From an uncultured Bacteroidota bacterium (GTDB lineage: Bacteria > Bacteroidota > Rhodothermia > Rhodothermales > UBA10348): a stretch of DNA of 64,000 nt. Positions 34,457 to 44,326 of this stretch are shown here, one piece after another. The notes beneath the pieces were generated by a model that worked only from the letters and a program-made list of their open reading frames with translations, made no database searches and was not told the origin of the DNA. Location: assembly GCA_937876355.1 (NCBI GenBank), contig CALFHN010000145.1, positions 1 through 64,000 of the forward strand. Reading direction: 5' to 3'. The translations under genes were made by a program, and so were the position numbers. How positions within the stretch are numbered: the first letter of the stretch is position 1; every line of letters begins with the position of its first letter.

Positions 34457-35587
34457 ATGAGAAACCCTTTTCGCCACATATTGGCATTGTTGCTTTTGAT
34501 AGCGGCAACCTCGCTCTCGGCTAGTGCCCAGAGTAATCAGTTCCGTGATTCCCAGGCACATATTGGAGTTGGCCTAGGTCTTTTTACATATCATGGACCC
34601 ATCGACCTCCTGAAACCAAGAGGTGTATCTAATTTTGTACGTGAGCACGACCCAGCAATTGTTTTCTTAGGCTCTTTCCCGTTAAAAAAGGATCTGTTTT
34701 TCTTTCGCGGAATGGCTCTTTTCACCAATATTAGTACTAAAGACGGCCGAAAATTAGTGGGCACCGGACAGAATGAATTTCTGACCAGCCACATTTTCAT
34801 GTTTGAAACGCAAGTAGTGATGACGCTTCGCCGCGGTTCGAAAAGCAGGATAATGCCGTATATATTTACAGGATTCGGAGCTACGACAGCCGGTCTTTTC
34901 AACAGAGACACCAGAAACAACGTTGACCTACCCGGCCGCGGAGTTCCAGGACCAGAACGCTCTGTCTACCATCTTCCCGTGGGAATTGGCGTAGACGTAG
35001 CCTTTAACGGCTGTTGGTCTGCTTTTGCAGAAGCCAGTTATCGGTGGGACCTGAACTATGTGTGGCGCAATGAAAAAGACTACGACCCACACAATACCTC
35101 GCTAGTTATGGCAGGTATACGAGGTTGTATTCGGACCACTCCTCAAGCAACTCCTCCTCCTGCACCAATCCCTCCTCCGTTGGCCGTTCCGGGATACGAT
35201 CCACCGCTGCCCCGAACGCCGCGTGTATGTACTCTGATTGAACTCAATAGCGTGTATTTTGCTTCGAATACGATTGATCTGAGCAAAGCCAGTCGCGAGG
35301 ATCTCGATGAAAATATCGAGGCCCTTCGCCTGAACCCAACATGTTGTGTGTCTGTTATTGGGTATGCCGAGAATTCCGACGCCAACATCTATGCGTTGAG
35401 GCTTGCAAGACAACGTGCAGATGCCATATATAACTACTATATCGGCGCCGGCCTTCGAGCAGAACGCTTCACTGTCGAGTCCGATATTGGCCCAACCGTC
35501 TGCCCAAAGGGAAAAGACGGAAAAGGTTGTGTAGAAAACTACAAAGTCGCTACCGTGCCTTTCGACTGTTCGTTATTGTATCGATAA
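34457..35587 (+). CDS. OmpA-family outer membrane protein with cysteine-rich C-domain
   Basis: I start at ATG 34457 (MRNPFRHILALLL), since a signal peptide ending SASAQS begins there; the ORF track starts at TTG 34430. The 376-aa product has an N-terminal barrel-like region (HIGVGLGLFTYHGPIDL through VMAGIRGCIR), a Pro-rich linker (PPPAPIPPPLAVPGYDPPLP) and an OmpA-like domain (LNSVYFASNTIDLSKASREDLDENIEAL, YALRLARQRADAIYNYYIGAGL). The C-terminal third has at least six Cys, unusual for an OmpA domain. It probably links the outer membrane to the wall. Confidence 0.85.
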   Translation: MRNPFRHILALLLLIAATSLSASAQSNQFRDSQAHIGVGLGLFTYHGPIDLLKPRGVSNFVREHDPAIVFLGSFPLKKDLFFFRGMALFTNISTKDGRKLVGTGQNEFLTSHIFMFETQVVMTLRRGSKSRIMPYIFTGFGATTAGLFNRDTRNNVDLPGRGVPGPERSVYHLPVGIGVDVAFNGCWSAFAEASYRWDLNYVWRNEKDYDPHNTSLVMAGIRGCIRTTPQATPPPAPIPPPLAVPGYDPPLPRTPRVCTLIELNSVYFASNTIDLSKASREDLDENIEALRLNPTCCVSVIGYAENSDANIYALRLARQRADAIYNYYIGAGLRAERFTVESDIGPTVCPKGKDGKGCVENYKVATVPFDCSLLYR

Positions 35588-35661
35588 GCTTCTTCTTGCG
35601 CTATAGCGAACTACCCAGAGGCTAGCCGGTTTGACACCCATTCCAACGCACGGATAGGGTT

Positions 35662-36633
35662 ATGTCTGACAGGCTTTCCACATCGGAACTTAGTAAAGCG
35701 CTAAAAAACGCAGCCGTCAAACTTGGCTTTGAGGCGTGTGGCATATCTACAGCAACAGAACTCACGAATGAAAAATCCCGACTTCAAGAGTGGTTAAATC
35801 GCGGAAACCATGCTAGCATGGGATGGATGGAAAATCACTTTGAGAAAAGGGTTGATCCAAGAAACCTCGTGGAAGGAGCAAAAAGTGTTGTCTCCGTTAT
35901 CCAAAGCTATTATCATCCTTTCGAACCCACCGACAACCCTTCGATAGGACGCGTGAGCCGGTACGCTTGGGGAGACGACTACCATCTCGTCATGAAAAAA
36001 AAGCTGTTCGCTCTTCTGGAATGGCTAAATGAGAACGCGGGAGGCGCTAATGGCCGAGTGTTCGTCGACTCTGCACCCATGATGGATAAAGTCTGGGCAG
36101 CAAAAGCGGGGCTCGGATGGATCGGAAAGCACACCAACTTAATCTCAGAACAACATGGGAGTTGGTTTTTTATCGGCGAATTAGTCGTGGATGTCGAACT
36201 CGATCCAGATCAGCCTGTCTTGGATCATTGTGGATCGTGCACCCGGTGCCTTGATGCCTGCCCTACAAACGCTATCACAGAACCCTACGTGGTCGATGCT
36301 AATCTCTGCATCTCATACCTCACCATCGAACATCGTGGGCCAGACCTACCCCAGGATGTTGCAGACAAGCACGGAAACTGGATCTTTGGGTGTGATATAT
36401 GCCAAGAAGTCTGCCCTTGGAATAAATTCAAAACAGAATCCCAAGAATCACGGTATTTACCCCGTGAAGGCGTACTCGACACGGATCTTCAAACCTGGAG
36501 TGAGTTGAGCCAAGAGGAATTCAGCGAGTACTTCCGACAGAGTGCGGTTAAGCGGACCAAATTGGACGGGCTTACTCGAAACGTGCACTACGCTCAAATG
36601 AACGCGCGTTCAAAAGCTCCCGATGCGACTTGA
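35662..36633 (+). CDS. queG: Epoxyqueuosine reductase
   Basis: QueG (323 aa) is the cobalamin-dependent iron-sulfur enzyme that reduces epoxyqueuosine to queuosine in tRNA. It shows the N-terminal GFEACGIS, WLNRGNHASMGWME, and SYYHPFEP, then RVFVDSAPMMDKVWAAKAGLGWIGKHTNLI. Two 4Fe-4S clusters follow: CGSCTRCLDACP and CDICQEVCPWNKF. It is somewhat short at the C-terminus but complete. Its last 62 bp overlap the 3' end of the convergent kinase gene. Confidence 0.95.
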   Translation: MSDRLSTSELSKALKNAAVKLGFEACGISTATELTNEKSRLQEWLNRGNHASMGWMENHFEKRVDPRNLVEGAKSVVSVIQSYYHPFEPTDNPSIGRVSRYAWGDDYHLVMKKKLFALLEWLNENAGGANGRVFVDSAPMMDKVWAAKAGLGWIGKHTNLISEQHGSWFFIGELVVDVELDPDQPVLDHCGSCTRCLDACPTNAITEPYVVDANLCISYLTIEHRGPDLPQDVADKHGNWIFGCDICQEVCPWNKFKTESQESRYLPREGVLDTDLQTWSELSQEEFSEYFRQSAVKRTKLDGLTRNVHYAQMNARSKAPDAT

Positions 36634-39280
36634 GTATGGGGAAACTGACTCTAAAAGTAGACCCTGAGCCTTTTTTGCTTTCGACATCGATATGTCCGTT
36701 CATCAACTCCGCTAAGCGCCGAGCTAACGCCAAGCCCAACCCTGTGCCTTCATATTTGCGGTTGCGCCAATCTTCCTCTTGAGAGAAGGCGTCGAATAAA
36801 TTGCCGAGATAATCTTCGGAGATTCCTACACCCGTGTCGACTACGTCAACAAGAACAAATTCACCTCTGGAGTACATGTTAACCTGAATACTTCCCTCCT
36901 CCGTGAATTTGATGGCATTCGACAAAAGGTTGTCAAATATCTGCGAAACTCTTCTAGCATCACCCACGATGAGCTGGTCTGTTTCGTGCATGGAGAACTG
37001 AATATCTAGTCCTTTTCTGTCTGCGCTCGAACGTACTTTTTCGACAGAACCTCGCACAATCGAAGGCAGGGAGACGCTCGATTGTTGTAGCGAAGCCTTC
37101 CCCATCTCGATGTTGGAAAGTTCAAACAAGTCGTCAACGAGGCTGAGTAATTTTTGAGAGCGTTCAGCGATGGCAGCAAGGAATTCGTGAACCTGTTCCG
37201 GCATATCGGTTGACAGTTCCTCTTCAAATTCTTCCATCTCTTTTTCAAGCAATTGAGCAAAACCGTGAACAGCGCCAAGGGAAGTCCTGATTTCGTGGCT
37301 AAGCGTAGCAATAAATGCCGTTTTTGATCGGTCAGATGCTTCAGCCTCCTTTTTGGCCTGAAGTAGTACCAATTCAGCTGCTTTTTGCTCGGACACGTCA
37401 GAAATAATGCCGTTTACAGCGGTCATCCCGGTTGAATCGCGGCTTGGCGTGGCATGCTCCCTCAACCACCGAATGGTCCCATCTAGGTGATAGATCCTGT
37501 AGGTTACCCTACTTTCGTGTCCTTCCAAAAGAGTAAGATTATGGGTTCGGATGAGAGTGGTATCATCGTCATGTACCACCTGTTTGATCCAATCAATTGA
37601 TTTTTCACCCTCTTGCATCAACTGAGATGGTTGATAGCCCGTGAGCACGGTAAACTGATCGGTCGCAAAATGATACCGACGATTCCCGTCTTTGTAAAAA
37701 CTAAATCCAAATAGTGCATCGTCAATCGAAGCTACCGTTGTTCTGTAGCGCGCGCCTAGCTGTATCCATGAGTACAATGACTCAAACAAGCGAACCACAT
37801 CGTCAATAAAAGACGTTCGTGAAGCATCTGGCCGGGCCTCAGATTTATCCCAGGCGAAAACGAGGTAGCCCGCAAATTGGCCATTGTCCTCGATTGGGGC
37901 AATCCAACAACTCCCGGCCTCCAAACGGTCGCAAATCCCAAATCCATCCATATCGGAATAACGTAAAAACGCTCCGCTCTTCAAGTCTTCAAAATACGCT
38001 ATCTCCTCCCTTTCGATCGATTCTGGTGCGTCATAACGGTCTTCTCGAGACCACGCCGCAATCTCCACCATTCGGTCCTTTCCGACAGAAAGCCCGAGAA
38101 GACTAGATCGAAAAGCTCCCATCGCTTCGCCCATCAAAGCCAATGCAGAATCCTTAAATATGTGCGGATCAGGGCTAATGGTTGCAAGCTCTCGAAGGCC
38201 ATTTTTTACTTTTTCGGAATGCTCTAAGCGTGCCAATTCTTGTTCGCGTCGCACCCATTCGGTTCGATCTTCCACGAGAAGAGTCGCACCAATTACATGA
38301 CCCTCTGGATGAACGATGCCGGCAGCGTGTATTTTTACGTGCCGATTGACATTCCGTGAGGCCGGATCCAGAAAATCTACGTTGAGAACGGAAGACGAAG
38401 GTTGCTCAATGGCACTTTGAATGTGAAAGGCTGATTCCGGAGACAGACTGAGGACTTCATTCAACTTCAGGCCCAACCATGAAGAATCAGGATCTTCTCC
38501 AACTAGAGCACGAAAATAGTGGTTCTCGAACGTGACTCTCGCGTCTGCATCCAGATAAAGTACTCCAATCGGACCTTGTTCAAGAAATGACTGAAAAATG
38601 GAATCCTGAACGTAGGACCCGTCTATAAAATTTTCTCCTTCTCCGAGCGGTAGAATGATGACTTGAAATTCATCTCCAACGGACTGCACCATGTGCAGGA
38701 CACCAATTCGCGAAGATTTTCCAAAGCGGACTGAAGCATGAGAAGAGCCGTCTTTGGCCGCCAACTCCATTAACTCCGCAATTTTCCACCTGTCTTCTGG
38801 ATGAATCAACTCCGACAATATTGGGCGACCAATTAATTGCTGGGGATTTACCCCAAACTCTCGGCCGATGGCTTCATTGACGTATCGAGTCAACCCGGTC
38901 ATATTTAAACAGGCTGCGGGCTGAGGAATGCGATCCATCAATGCCCGAAACGAAAAGTGATCCCGCATCCCATTTAGCGTGTCGGGCTCATAACCTATCA
39001 CAAACCAACCTTGATCGACTCCTTTGGACAGGCCCTTCAGATGTAATCCACCCAGCGTAACTGGTAGTTCTTCGGGTTCGTCGCCTTCAAGACACTCTAG
39101 AGCAATTTGTAAATCTTTGGATAACATCGATCCTACTCTCCATCCCCAAGCCAGCCTTCCAAATGGGTTGAGACTGACGATCGTTCCGGAAGGAGAAACT
39201 TCAGCAAAAGCCAATTCTGGATCCTGTTGATTCTCTGTCGAACTTGATGAAATAAAATGAAGTAAGGCGTCCAGGGACAT
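36572..39280 (-). CDS. Multi-PAS/GAF sensor histidine kinase
   Basis: The 902-aa product has no clear membrane helix and is probably a cytoplasmic sensor. Reading along it I see PAS-like domains at about residues 120-215 and 230-340, a GAF-like region at about 350-500, and a third PAS with PAC at about 510-640 (ATDQFTVLTGYQPSQLM, GTIRWLREHATP). HisKA follows with the phospho-acceptor in LSHEIRTSLGAV. The ATPase domain has the N-box FDNLLSNAIKFT and G-boxes DTGVGIS and GTGLGLALA. No receiver domain or response regulator is adjacent. The H-box has Ser where Pro is usual (RTSL for RTPL). It ends a long minus-strand run. Confidence 0.92.
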   Translation of the reverse strand: MSLDALLHFISSSSTENQQDPELAFAEVSPSGTIVSLNPFGRLAWGWRVGSMLSKDLQIALECLEGDEPEELPVTLGGLHLKGLSKGVDQGWFVIGYEPDTLNGMRDHFSFRALMDRIPQPAACLNMTGLTRYVNEAIGREFGVNPQQLIGRPILSELIHPEDRWKIAELMELAAKDGSSHASVRFGKSSRIGVLHMVQSVGDEFQVIILPLGEGENFIDGSYVQDSIFQSFLEQGPIGVLYLDADARVTFENHYFRALVGEDPDSSWLGLKLNEVLSLSPESAFHIQSAIEQPSSSVLNVDFLDPASRNVNRHVKIHAAGIVHPEGHVIGATLLVEDRTEWVRREQELARLEHSEKVKNGLRELATISPDPHIFKDSALALMGEAMGAFRSSLLGLSVGKDRMVEIAAWSREDRYDAPESIEREEIAYFEDLKSGAFLRYSDMDGFGICDRLEAGSCWIAPIEDNGQFAGYLVFAWDKSEARPDASRTSFIDDVVRLFESLYSWIQLGARYRTTVASIDDALFGFSFYKDGNRRYHFATDQFTVLTGYQPSQLMQEGEKSIDWIKQVVHDDDTTLIRTHNLTLLEGHESRVTYRIYHLDGTIRWLREHATPSRDSTGMTAVNGIISDVSEQKAAELVLLQAKKEAEASDRSKTAFIATLSHEIRTSLGAVHGFAQLLEKEMEEFEEELSTDMPEQVHEFLAAIAERSQKLLSLVDDLFELSNIEMGKASLQQSSVSLPSIVRGSVEKVRSSADRKGLDIQFSMHETDQLIVGDARRVSQIFDNLLSNAIKFTEEGSIQVNMYSRGEFVLVDVVDTGVGISEDYLGNLFDAFSQEEDWRNRKYEGTGLGLALARRLAELMNGHIDVESKKGSGSTFRVSFPILKSHRELLNARSFERSARFE

Positions 39281-39337
39281 GCAGAAAAACCCGAGTAGAA
39301 TTAATTAGCTACCCTTCTGCTAATTCAGTGCCAGATT

Positions 39338-40612
39338 TTACGATTCCGGCACATTTCCTTGAAGATAATCTTCTTTTTCTGCAGGAACGGCCCTAGATAG
39401 CCAAATTAAGCCACTTATTGTCGAAATAACTCCGAATCCCAATACGGTATTTCGGAGAGAAAGTAGTCCCATTTCAAGAACGAGACTCGCAACGAGAATC
39501 GAGACTGCTTCGGTTGTCATGACGAACAACCATTCATTTGCGAATACTCGGCCTCGAAACTTGTCGGCCGACCGCTTCTGTAACAGCACAGTGGAAAGGA
39601 CCCAATTTGACCCGCCGGCAATATGAGCAAGCATAACCGGAAACAGGATGAACCACGACCACGGCAAAAGCCCCACGAGCATGTACCCGACGCCAGTGAA
39701 TGCAATACAGACACCTATCACGCTAACCCAGCGCTTTTCGTCGATGAACAGCGTGCGCGCGGCGATAGGACCGATTGCGGTCCCTATGCCGCGCGCAGCA
39801 AAAAGTGCCCCAATCGAAGCGGCCGCATGCTCAGGATTCATTTGGCCCCCGACGAGCACCAACATATAAACCAATCCTCCTCCAGCGATGGCCCAAACTG
39901 CCTTTACGGTCGCAATTCTTTGAATCGCGGGATGATTCCGAATAAATTGCCAACCTTCCCGAATTTCGTGGTGAGCAGATTTAATCAACGACGGTCTCGT
40001 TCCGATAAAAACGGGGGATAAAATGACAACGCGATAAATAAACCAGGCAGATACCACATAACTAAGGCTGTCTAGAATAAATACCACCTTTAATCCGAAA
40101 ACCTCAGCTGCGAAACCGCCGATAGCCGCCCCTAGGGCCAACATCACTGACCACGTCGCCGACATAATTGTGTTGGCGGTAACAAGATCTTTCCTTTCGA
40201 CAATATTGGGCAGTGACGCGATCTGTGCCGGACGAAACACGGAAGCCACGATGACCTGCATCGCAATCAGGATGTAGATCAAATAAACTTCGCTTGGCTC
40301 ATTCACGACCAAAAACCCGAGTACAATCACGGCTCGGAGCAAGTCCGAGATAATCATGGCCTTGCGACGGTCAAATCGATCTACCAACACGCCCGCCAGC
40401 GGTGAGGCTAAGGCCATGGGAAGCATCTTGGTTATAAATACGGCCCCTAAGGCGAACTCTGAACCCGTGAGTTGTAGGATCAGAGCATACAAGGCAATCG
40501 TGTTGAACCAATCTCCAAAAAGAGACACGACATTACCAATCCAAAGCCTCCGAAACGACACATTCGTTCGAATGAGCTCCACATAACCGGAAGGAGGATT
40601 GATGTTACCCAT
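39338..40612 (-). CDS. MFS transporter (MFS-3, EntS-like)
   Basis: From ATG 40612 ([13 protein letters not shown]) the product has about 424 residues and twelve predicted helices. [28 protein letters not shown] is the typical first helix of the MFS-3/EntS group, and [21 protein letters not shown] is the loop 2-3 signature. Exporters of siderophores or drugs share this form. The start overlaps the lysS stop by 8 bp, so the two are probably co-translated. The ORF-track start at 40639 lies inside lysS. Confidence 0.9.
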   Translation of the reverse strand: MGNINPPSGYVELIRTNVSFRRLWIGNVVSLFGDWFNTIALYALILQLTGSEFALGAVFITKMLPMALASPLAGVLVDRFDRRKAMIISDLLRAVIVLGFLVVNEPSEVYLIYILIAMQVIVASVFRPAQIASLPNIVERKDLVTANTIMSATWSVMLALGAAIGGFAAEVFGLKVVFILDSLSYVVSAWFIYRVVILSPVFIGTRPSLIKSAHHEIREGWQFIRNHPAIQRIATVKAVWAIAGGGLVYMLVLVGGQMNPEHAAASIGALFAARGIGTAIGPIAARTLFIDEKRWVSVIGVCIAFTGVGYMLVGLLPWSWFILFPVMLAHIAGGSNWVLSTVLLQKRSADKFRGRVFANEWLFVMTTEAVSILVASLVLEMGLLSLRNTVLGFGVISTISGLIWLSRAVPAEKEDYLQGNVPES

Positions 40613-42152
40613 CCAATTCGGCTTCAGCCTCTTCTTCAACTTCAGGTCTTAAAAGTGGAAATAGGATTACATCCCGAATAGAACGTGAATTGGTCATGAG
40701 CATGGCAAGTCGGTCAATTCCAATTCCTAATCCGGCTGTTGGGGGCATCCCATATTCCAACGCCCGCAAATAGTCCTCATCGAGCTGCATGGCTTCCGAA
40801 TCCCCTCGCAGGCCAAGAGCTACTTGATCTTCAAAACGAGCTCTTTGGTCGTCCGGATCGTTGAGTTCAGAAAACGCATTACAAAGCTCTTTTCCATTAC
40901 AAATTGCTTCAAATCGTTCTACCAACCCTTCCTTCGTTCTATGTCGTTTGGCCAACGGACTCAGCTCTACCGGATAGTCTGTAATAAACGTGGGTTGAAT
41001 CATGTGCGGCTCTACAAATTCACCAAATACCTCATCAATAATTTTCCCACTACCCATGGTGGTATCAACATGAAGACCCAGTTTTGTAGCGATAGCCGCC
41101 AGTTCATCTCGAGATTTGCCTGACAGATCTGCTCCCGTTTTTTCTAAGACCGCCTCAAACAATGGAATTCGTTTCCATGGACGTTTGAACGAAATGGTAT
41201 TTTCTCCAATTTTCAGATCGGTCTTACCGTGTAGCGCGATCGCAATGGTTTCAACTAATTCTTCCACGAGATCCATCATCCAATTGTAGTCTTTGTACGC
41301 TACATACAACTCCATCATCGTGAATTCAGGATTGTGGAATCGAGAAAGACCTTCGTTTCGGAAATCTTTTGAAATCTCGTAAACCCCATCAAATCCACCT
41401 ACAATGAGCCTTTTCAGGTATAACTCGTCGGCGATACGAAGAAAAAGCTTCATATCTAACGCGTTGTGATGTGTTGTAAATGGGCGGGCTGCCGCTCCTC
41501 CATAGATGGGTTGTAGAACCGGCGTTTCAACTTCTATATACCCGCGCGTATCTAAAAACGTACGCATCGTGGTAATCATGCGGGCCCTTTGCTGAAACGT
41601 ATGCCGAACCTCTGGATGAACCACCAAATCGACATACCGCTGTCGATACCGATATTCCTTGTCCGTTATTTCGTTGAATACTTTCCCATCCTGTTCCTTT
41701 TCTATTGGGAACGGACGAAGCGCCTTTGATAAAATTTCAAACCGAGTTACGTGAACAGAAATCTCGCCTACTCGGGTTCTAAAAATATATCCTTCTAATC
41801 CAACGACATCTCCAATGTCCACCAATTTCTTAAAAATCGAGTTGTAATACCCCTCGGGTAGGTCGTCACGAGTTATGTAAACTTGGATCCGACCGGCCTG
41901 GTCTTGCAAATGGAAAAAAGCCGCTTTTCCCATAATCCGCATGGACATGATCCTTCCTGCGACAGAAACCTGAAAAGGTTCTTTGGCAACACCATCAATA
42001 GGTTGATGCTTAGACTCGTCAAAAGACGATAGAATGTCTGAAGAATGGTGAGTGACATCCCAGGAGTACCCATAGGGTTCAAAACCAGCCTGATCTATTT
42101 GAGCCCTCGCTTCGCGCCGAAAGACTTCTTGGTCCGAATATTCTCTCGACAT
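40605..42152 (-). CDS. lysS: Lysyl-tRNA synthetase, class II
   Basis: LysRS (515 aa) charges tRNA-Lys in the cytoplasm. The N-terminal OB-fold anticodon domain has [29 protein letters not shown]. The catalytic core has [25 protein letters not shown], the class II motif 2 [20 protein letters not shown], and motif 3 [26 protein letters not shown]. The extreme C-terminus is acidic ([12 protein letters not shown]). It starts 2 bp after the peptidyl-prolyl isomerase stop. Confidence 0.98.
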   Translation of the reverse strand: MSREYSDQEVFRREARAQIDQAGFEPYGYSWDVTHHSSDILSSFDESKHQPIDGVAKEPFQVSVAGRIMSMRIMGKAAFFHLQDQAGRIQVYITRDDLPEGYYNSIFKKLVDIGDVVGLEGYIFRTRVGEISVHVTRFEILSKALRPFPIEKEQDGKVFNEITDKEYRYRQRYVDLVVHPEVRHTFQQRARMITTMRTFLDTRGYIEVETPVLQPIYGGAAARPFTTHHNALDMKLFLRIADELYLKRLIVGGFDGVYEISKDFRNEGLSRFHNPEFTMMELYVAYKDYNWMMDLVEELVETIAIALHGKTDLKIGENTISFKRPWKRIPLFEAVLEKTGADLSGKSRDELAAIATKLGLHVDTTMGSGKIIDEVFGEFVEPHMIQPTFITDYPVELSPLAKRHRTKEGLVERFEAICNGKELCNAFSELNDPDDQRARFEDQVALGLRGDSEAMQLDEDYLRALEYGMPPTAGLGIGIDRLAMLMTNSRSIRDVILFPLLRPEVEEEAEAELDG

Positions 42153-42154
42153 AA

Positions 42155-42901
42155 TTAATTGCTCGGTGCAGTGTATTCAGCCAATCTTGTAATAGTCATT
42201 TCAACACGCTCCAAAGGCATATCCCGCAAACGAGGATCTCCTTGGCCCGTGGAACCAGGTGTAGGAGTAGTCGCAATCTTATCCAAGACATCAAACCCTT
42301 CGACCAATTCGCCGAACACGGTATACTGCATGTCCAACCAAGGCGCGCCGCCCATTTTTGTGTAAATCTCTCGCTGGGCATCGGTGTATTTAAAAGGACG
42401 CTTAATGGCCATCCCCACCTGTCCTTCAAACTGAGTCAAATCCTGCTCCGGCACGGGTCGGCCTTGCACCACATAAAACTGTGAACCTGACGACCTCCGT
42501 TCAGGGTTAACACCGTCTCCCTGTCTCGCGCTTACGAGCGCTCCCCGACGGTTGATAAAATCGGGCGATATTTCGGCTTCCAGCGTGTACCCCGGATCTC
42601 CTAAACCATCGTTATAAGGATCGTCATCCTTAGAATTAGGATCCCCACCCTGAATCATGAATCCTGCCATAACTCGATGAAAACTCGTTCCATTATAAAA
42701 TTGTTCATTGACTAATTTGATGAAGTTGTCCCGATGAATGGGGGTTTCATCATACAATTTGACCACCAAGCGGCCCAAGTTGGTATCGATAGAAAAATAA
42801 TTGGTCATAGACTCTTGAGATTGAGATGCACATCCCGATGCAGGGATTAACAGAATGCTTGCGACTAAAAAGATTTTGAGAAAATAGTGGGGACGTATCA
42901 T
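42155..42901 (-). CDS. Cyclophilin-type peptidyl-prolyl isomerase lipoprotein
   Basis: The 248-aa product has a lipoprotein signal ([11 protein letters not shown]) and a cyclophilin domain: [38 protein letters not shown] with the catalytic Arg, GSQFYVV and [18 protein letters not shown]. It likely speeds proline isomerisation of envelope proteins in the periplasm. An insertion around [25 protein letters not shown], common in this branch, precedes the last strands. It sits between a hypothetical gene and lysS in one run. Confidence 0.93.
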   Translation of the reverse strand: MIRPHYFLKIFLVASILLIPASGCASQSQESMTNYFSIDTNLGRLVVKLYDETPIHRDNFIKLVNEQFYNGTSFHRVMAGFMIQGGDPNSKDDDPYNDGLGDPGYTLEAEISPDFINRRGALVSARQGDGVNPERRSSGSQFYVVQGRPVPEQDLTQFEGQVGMAIKRPFKYTDAQREIYTKMGGAPWLDMQYTVFGELVEGFDVLDKIATTPTPGSTGQGDPRLRDMPLERVEMTITRLAEYTAPSN

Positions 42902-42955
42902 TTATTTTACGATTAGGAATCGAATTGAAAATACAGGTTGCTTTAGCGAGTACGA

Positions 42956-43426
42956 CTACCCATCCATCCAATTTCTGGACTCGAGCAGATACTCGTTATA
43001 ATGATCTCTCAAAAGGCTGACACATTGCGCGGTTAAATCGCGCACAGCAGAGCCCTTTTCTTGTTTTGAAACCATCCCTGATAGCTGCTCTACACATTCT
43101 TCCAAAACGTGAGTAGTTTCTGAAAGTGCAAACCACCAAGATGCCTCATCCAAAGCCACAACTTTTGAGAGGGATACTTGTTGCGGCAGTTCCGCCCCTA
43201 AAACTTCGATCATGTGGGATGTTTCGCTTCGCATTTGTGTCATTTTAGTGCGTTGCGCTAACGAAATGGAGGTTGCTTCCAAGGCTTTTTCAACAGCCAG
43301 AACACGGCGAAGCATCGTACCGATTATAGTCGCTACGGAAAGGAATCGGGCATCTTTTTTTGGCACCGATGCCACTATTTGTACGATCCTATCGAGGGCT
43401 TCTTTTTCTTGCTTCATTGAAATCAT
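42956..43426 (-). CDS. Hypothetical helical protein
   Basis: I do not recognise this 156-aa protein. It has no signal peptide or membrane helix and is almost wholly helical, with heptad-like stretches (LRRVLAVEKALEATSISLAQRTKMTQM). Its start overlaps the DUF2520 gene stop by 4 bp, so the two are co-translated. ATG 43417 is an alternative start. A partner role in the same pathway is inference from that coupling. Confidence 0.6.
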   Translation of the reverse strand: MISMKQEKEALDRIVQIVASVPKKDARFLSVATIIGTMLRRVLAVEKALEATSISLAQRTKMTQMRSETSHMIEVLGAELPQQVSLSKVVALDEASWWFALSETTHVLEECVEQLSGMVSKQEKGSAVRDLTAQCVSLLRDHYNEYLLESRNWMDG

Positions 43427-44325
43427 TCGGAAGTAGCGTCTCTGACAATATGATCGCTAATCGTATCCAGTAGTGCAACAGCCTGATCAGCAGGCAGGCG
43501 CCCGGACCGGACGGCCAAATGTACTGATTCTGTAGCTATTGAACCGTACAGGGTTAAGAGGTGAGGCAATCGCTTGGCGATTGCCTCAAAATGTTCTCGA
43601 AGGGTTCCAACATCTCCCCGAACAATCGGCCCTGTGAGCGCTATATACTGGCTTTTTGTCAAAGCGTTTTGGATACTCGTGCGAATGAGTGGCCCCATCG
43701 CTTCCTTAAATCCGGAACCCGCTCCTGCGGCTTTTTCCCACATTTCCTCGGATACTGACATCAGGGTGATGGCGGCATTGCCGGCCATTACGGCTGAAGC
43801 ATGATACAACGATTTGTTTTCAGACAAAATTTCCACAGGCTCTGCAAGCAGCCCGTTAGCTAAATGACGAGCGTGTTCTACACCCATCGGATCCCCTTCT
43901 ATGCCAATGGTAATTCCCCTGAACGAAGATCCGTCTTCGGTCCCTAAAAAAGTCTGAAGAGGGTGAAAAGACCCAATAAACGCCCCTTTTTGAGCGAGCG
44001 CATCCAAAACGTTTTTATTGTGGACTCCAGAGGTATGAAGTACGGTCTTCCCTTGCCAATCTCCGTGCCCCGAAATCTTAAAACTGACCTTTTCTAATTG
44101 ATCGTCGGAGATAGACAGAATCACAAGATTTGAGTCCGTCCCCTTCCAATTTTGAATTTCTACGACTTCGCCATAACCTATTTCATCCACCAAACGTTGT
44201 CCCGAACTCCGGTTTCGAACCACCACCTGGTCTAACCGCATTCCCAATTTTACAAGTGAGCGACCAAGGACTGCCCCAAGTGAACCGGCTCCAACCAGTG
44301 TGAAATCATTCAGTTCGGTGGCCAT
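43423..44325 (-). CDS. Rossmann-fold protein with DUF2520 domain
   Basis: The 300-aa product has an N-terminal NAD(P)-binding motif (FTLVGAGSLGAVLGRSLVKLG) and strand VILSISDDQLEKV. A middle GSFHPLQTF motif follows, typical of this family, then a helical C-terminal DUF2520 domain (ASAVMAGNAAITLMSVSEEMW, LTGPIVRGD). It is related to pyrroline-5-carboxylate reductase and ketopantoate reductase, but the reaction is not known. It lies between the Memo-family gene (1 bp) and the hypothetical gene (4-bp overlap). Confidence 0.85.
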   Translation of the reverse strand: MATELNDFTLVGAGSLGAVLGRSLVKLGMRLDQVVVRNRSSGQRLVDEIGYGEVVEIQNWKGTDSNLVILSISDDQLEKVSFKISGHGDWQGKTVLHTSGVHNKNVLDALAQKGAFIGSFHPLQTFLGTEDGSSFRGITIGIEGDPMGVEHARHLANGLLAEPVEILSENKSLYHASAVMAGNAAITLMSVSEEMWEKAAGAGSGFKEAMGPLIRTSIQNALTKSQYIALTGPIVRGDVGTLREHFEAIAKRLPHLLTLYGSIATESVHLAVRSGRLPADQAVALLDTISDHIVRDATSE

Positions 44326-44326
44326 T

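Noticed and set aside
39623-40021. 132-aa plus-strand ORF inside the second MFS gene
   Set aside because: Antisense shadow with no domain or start signals.
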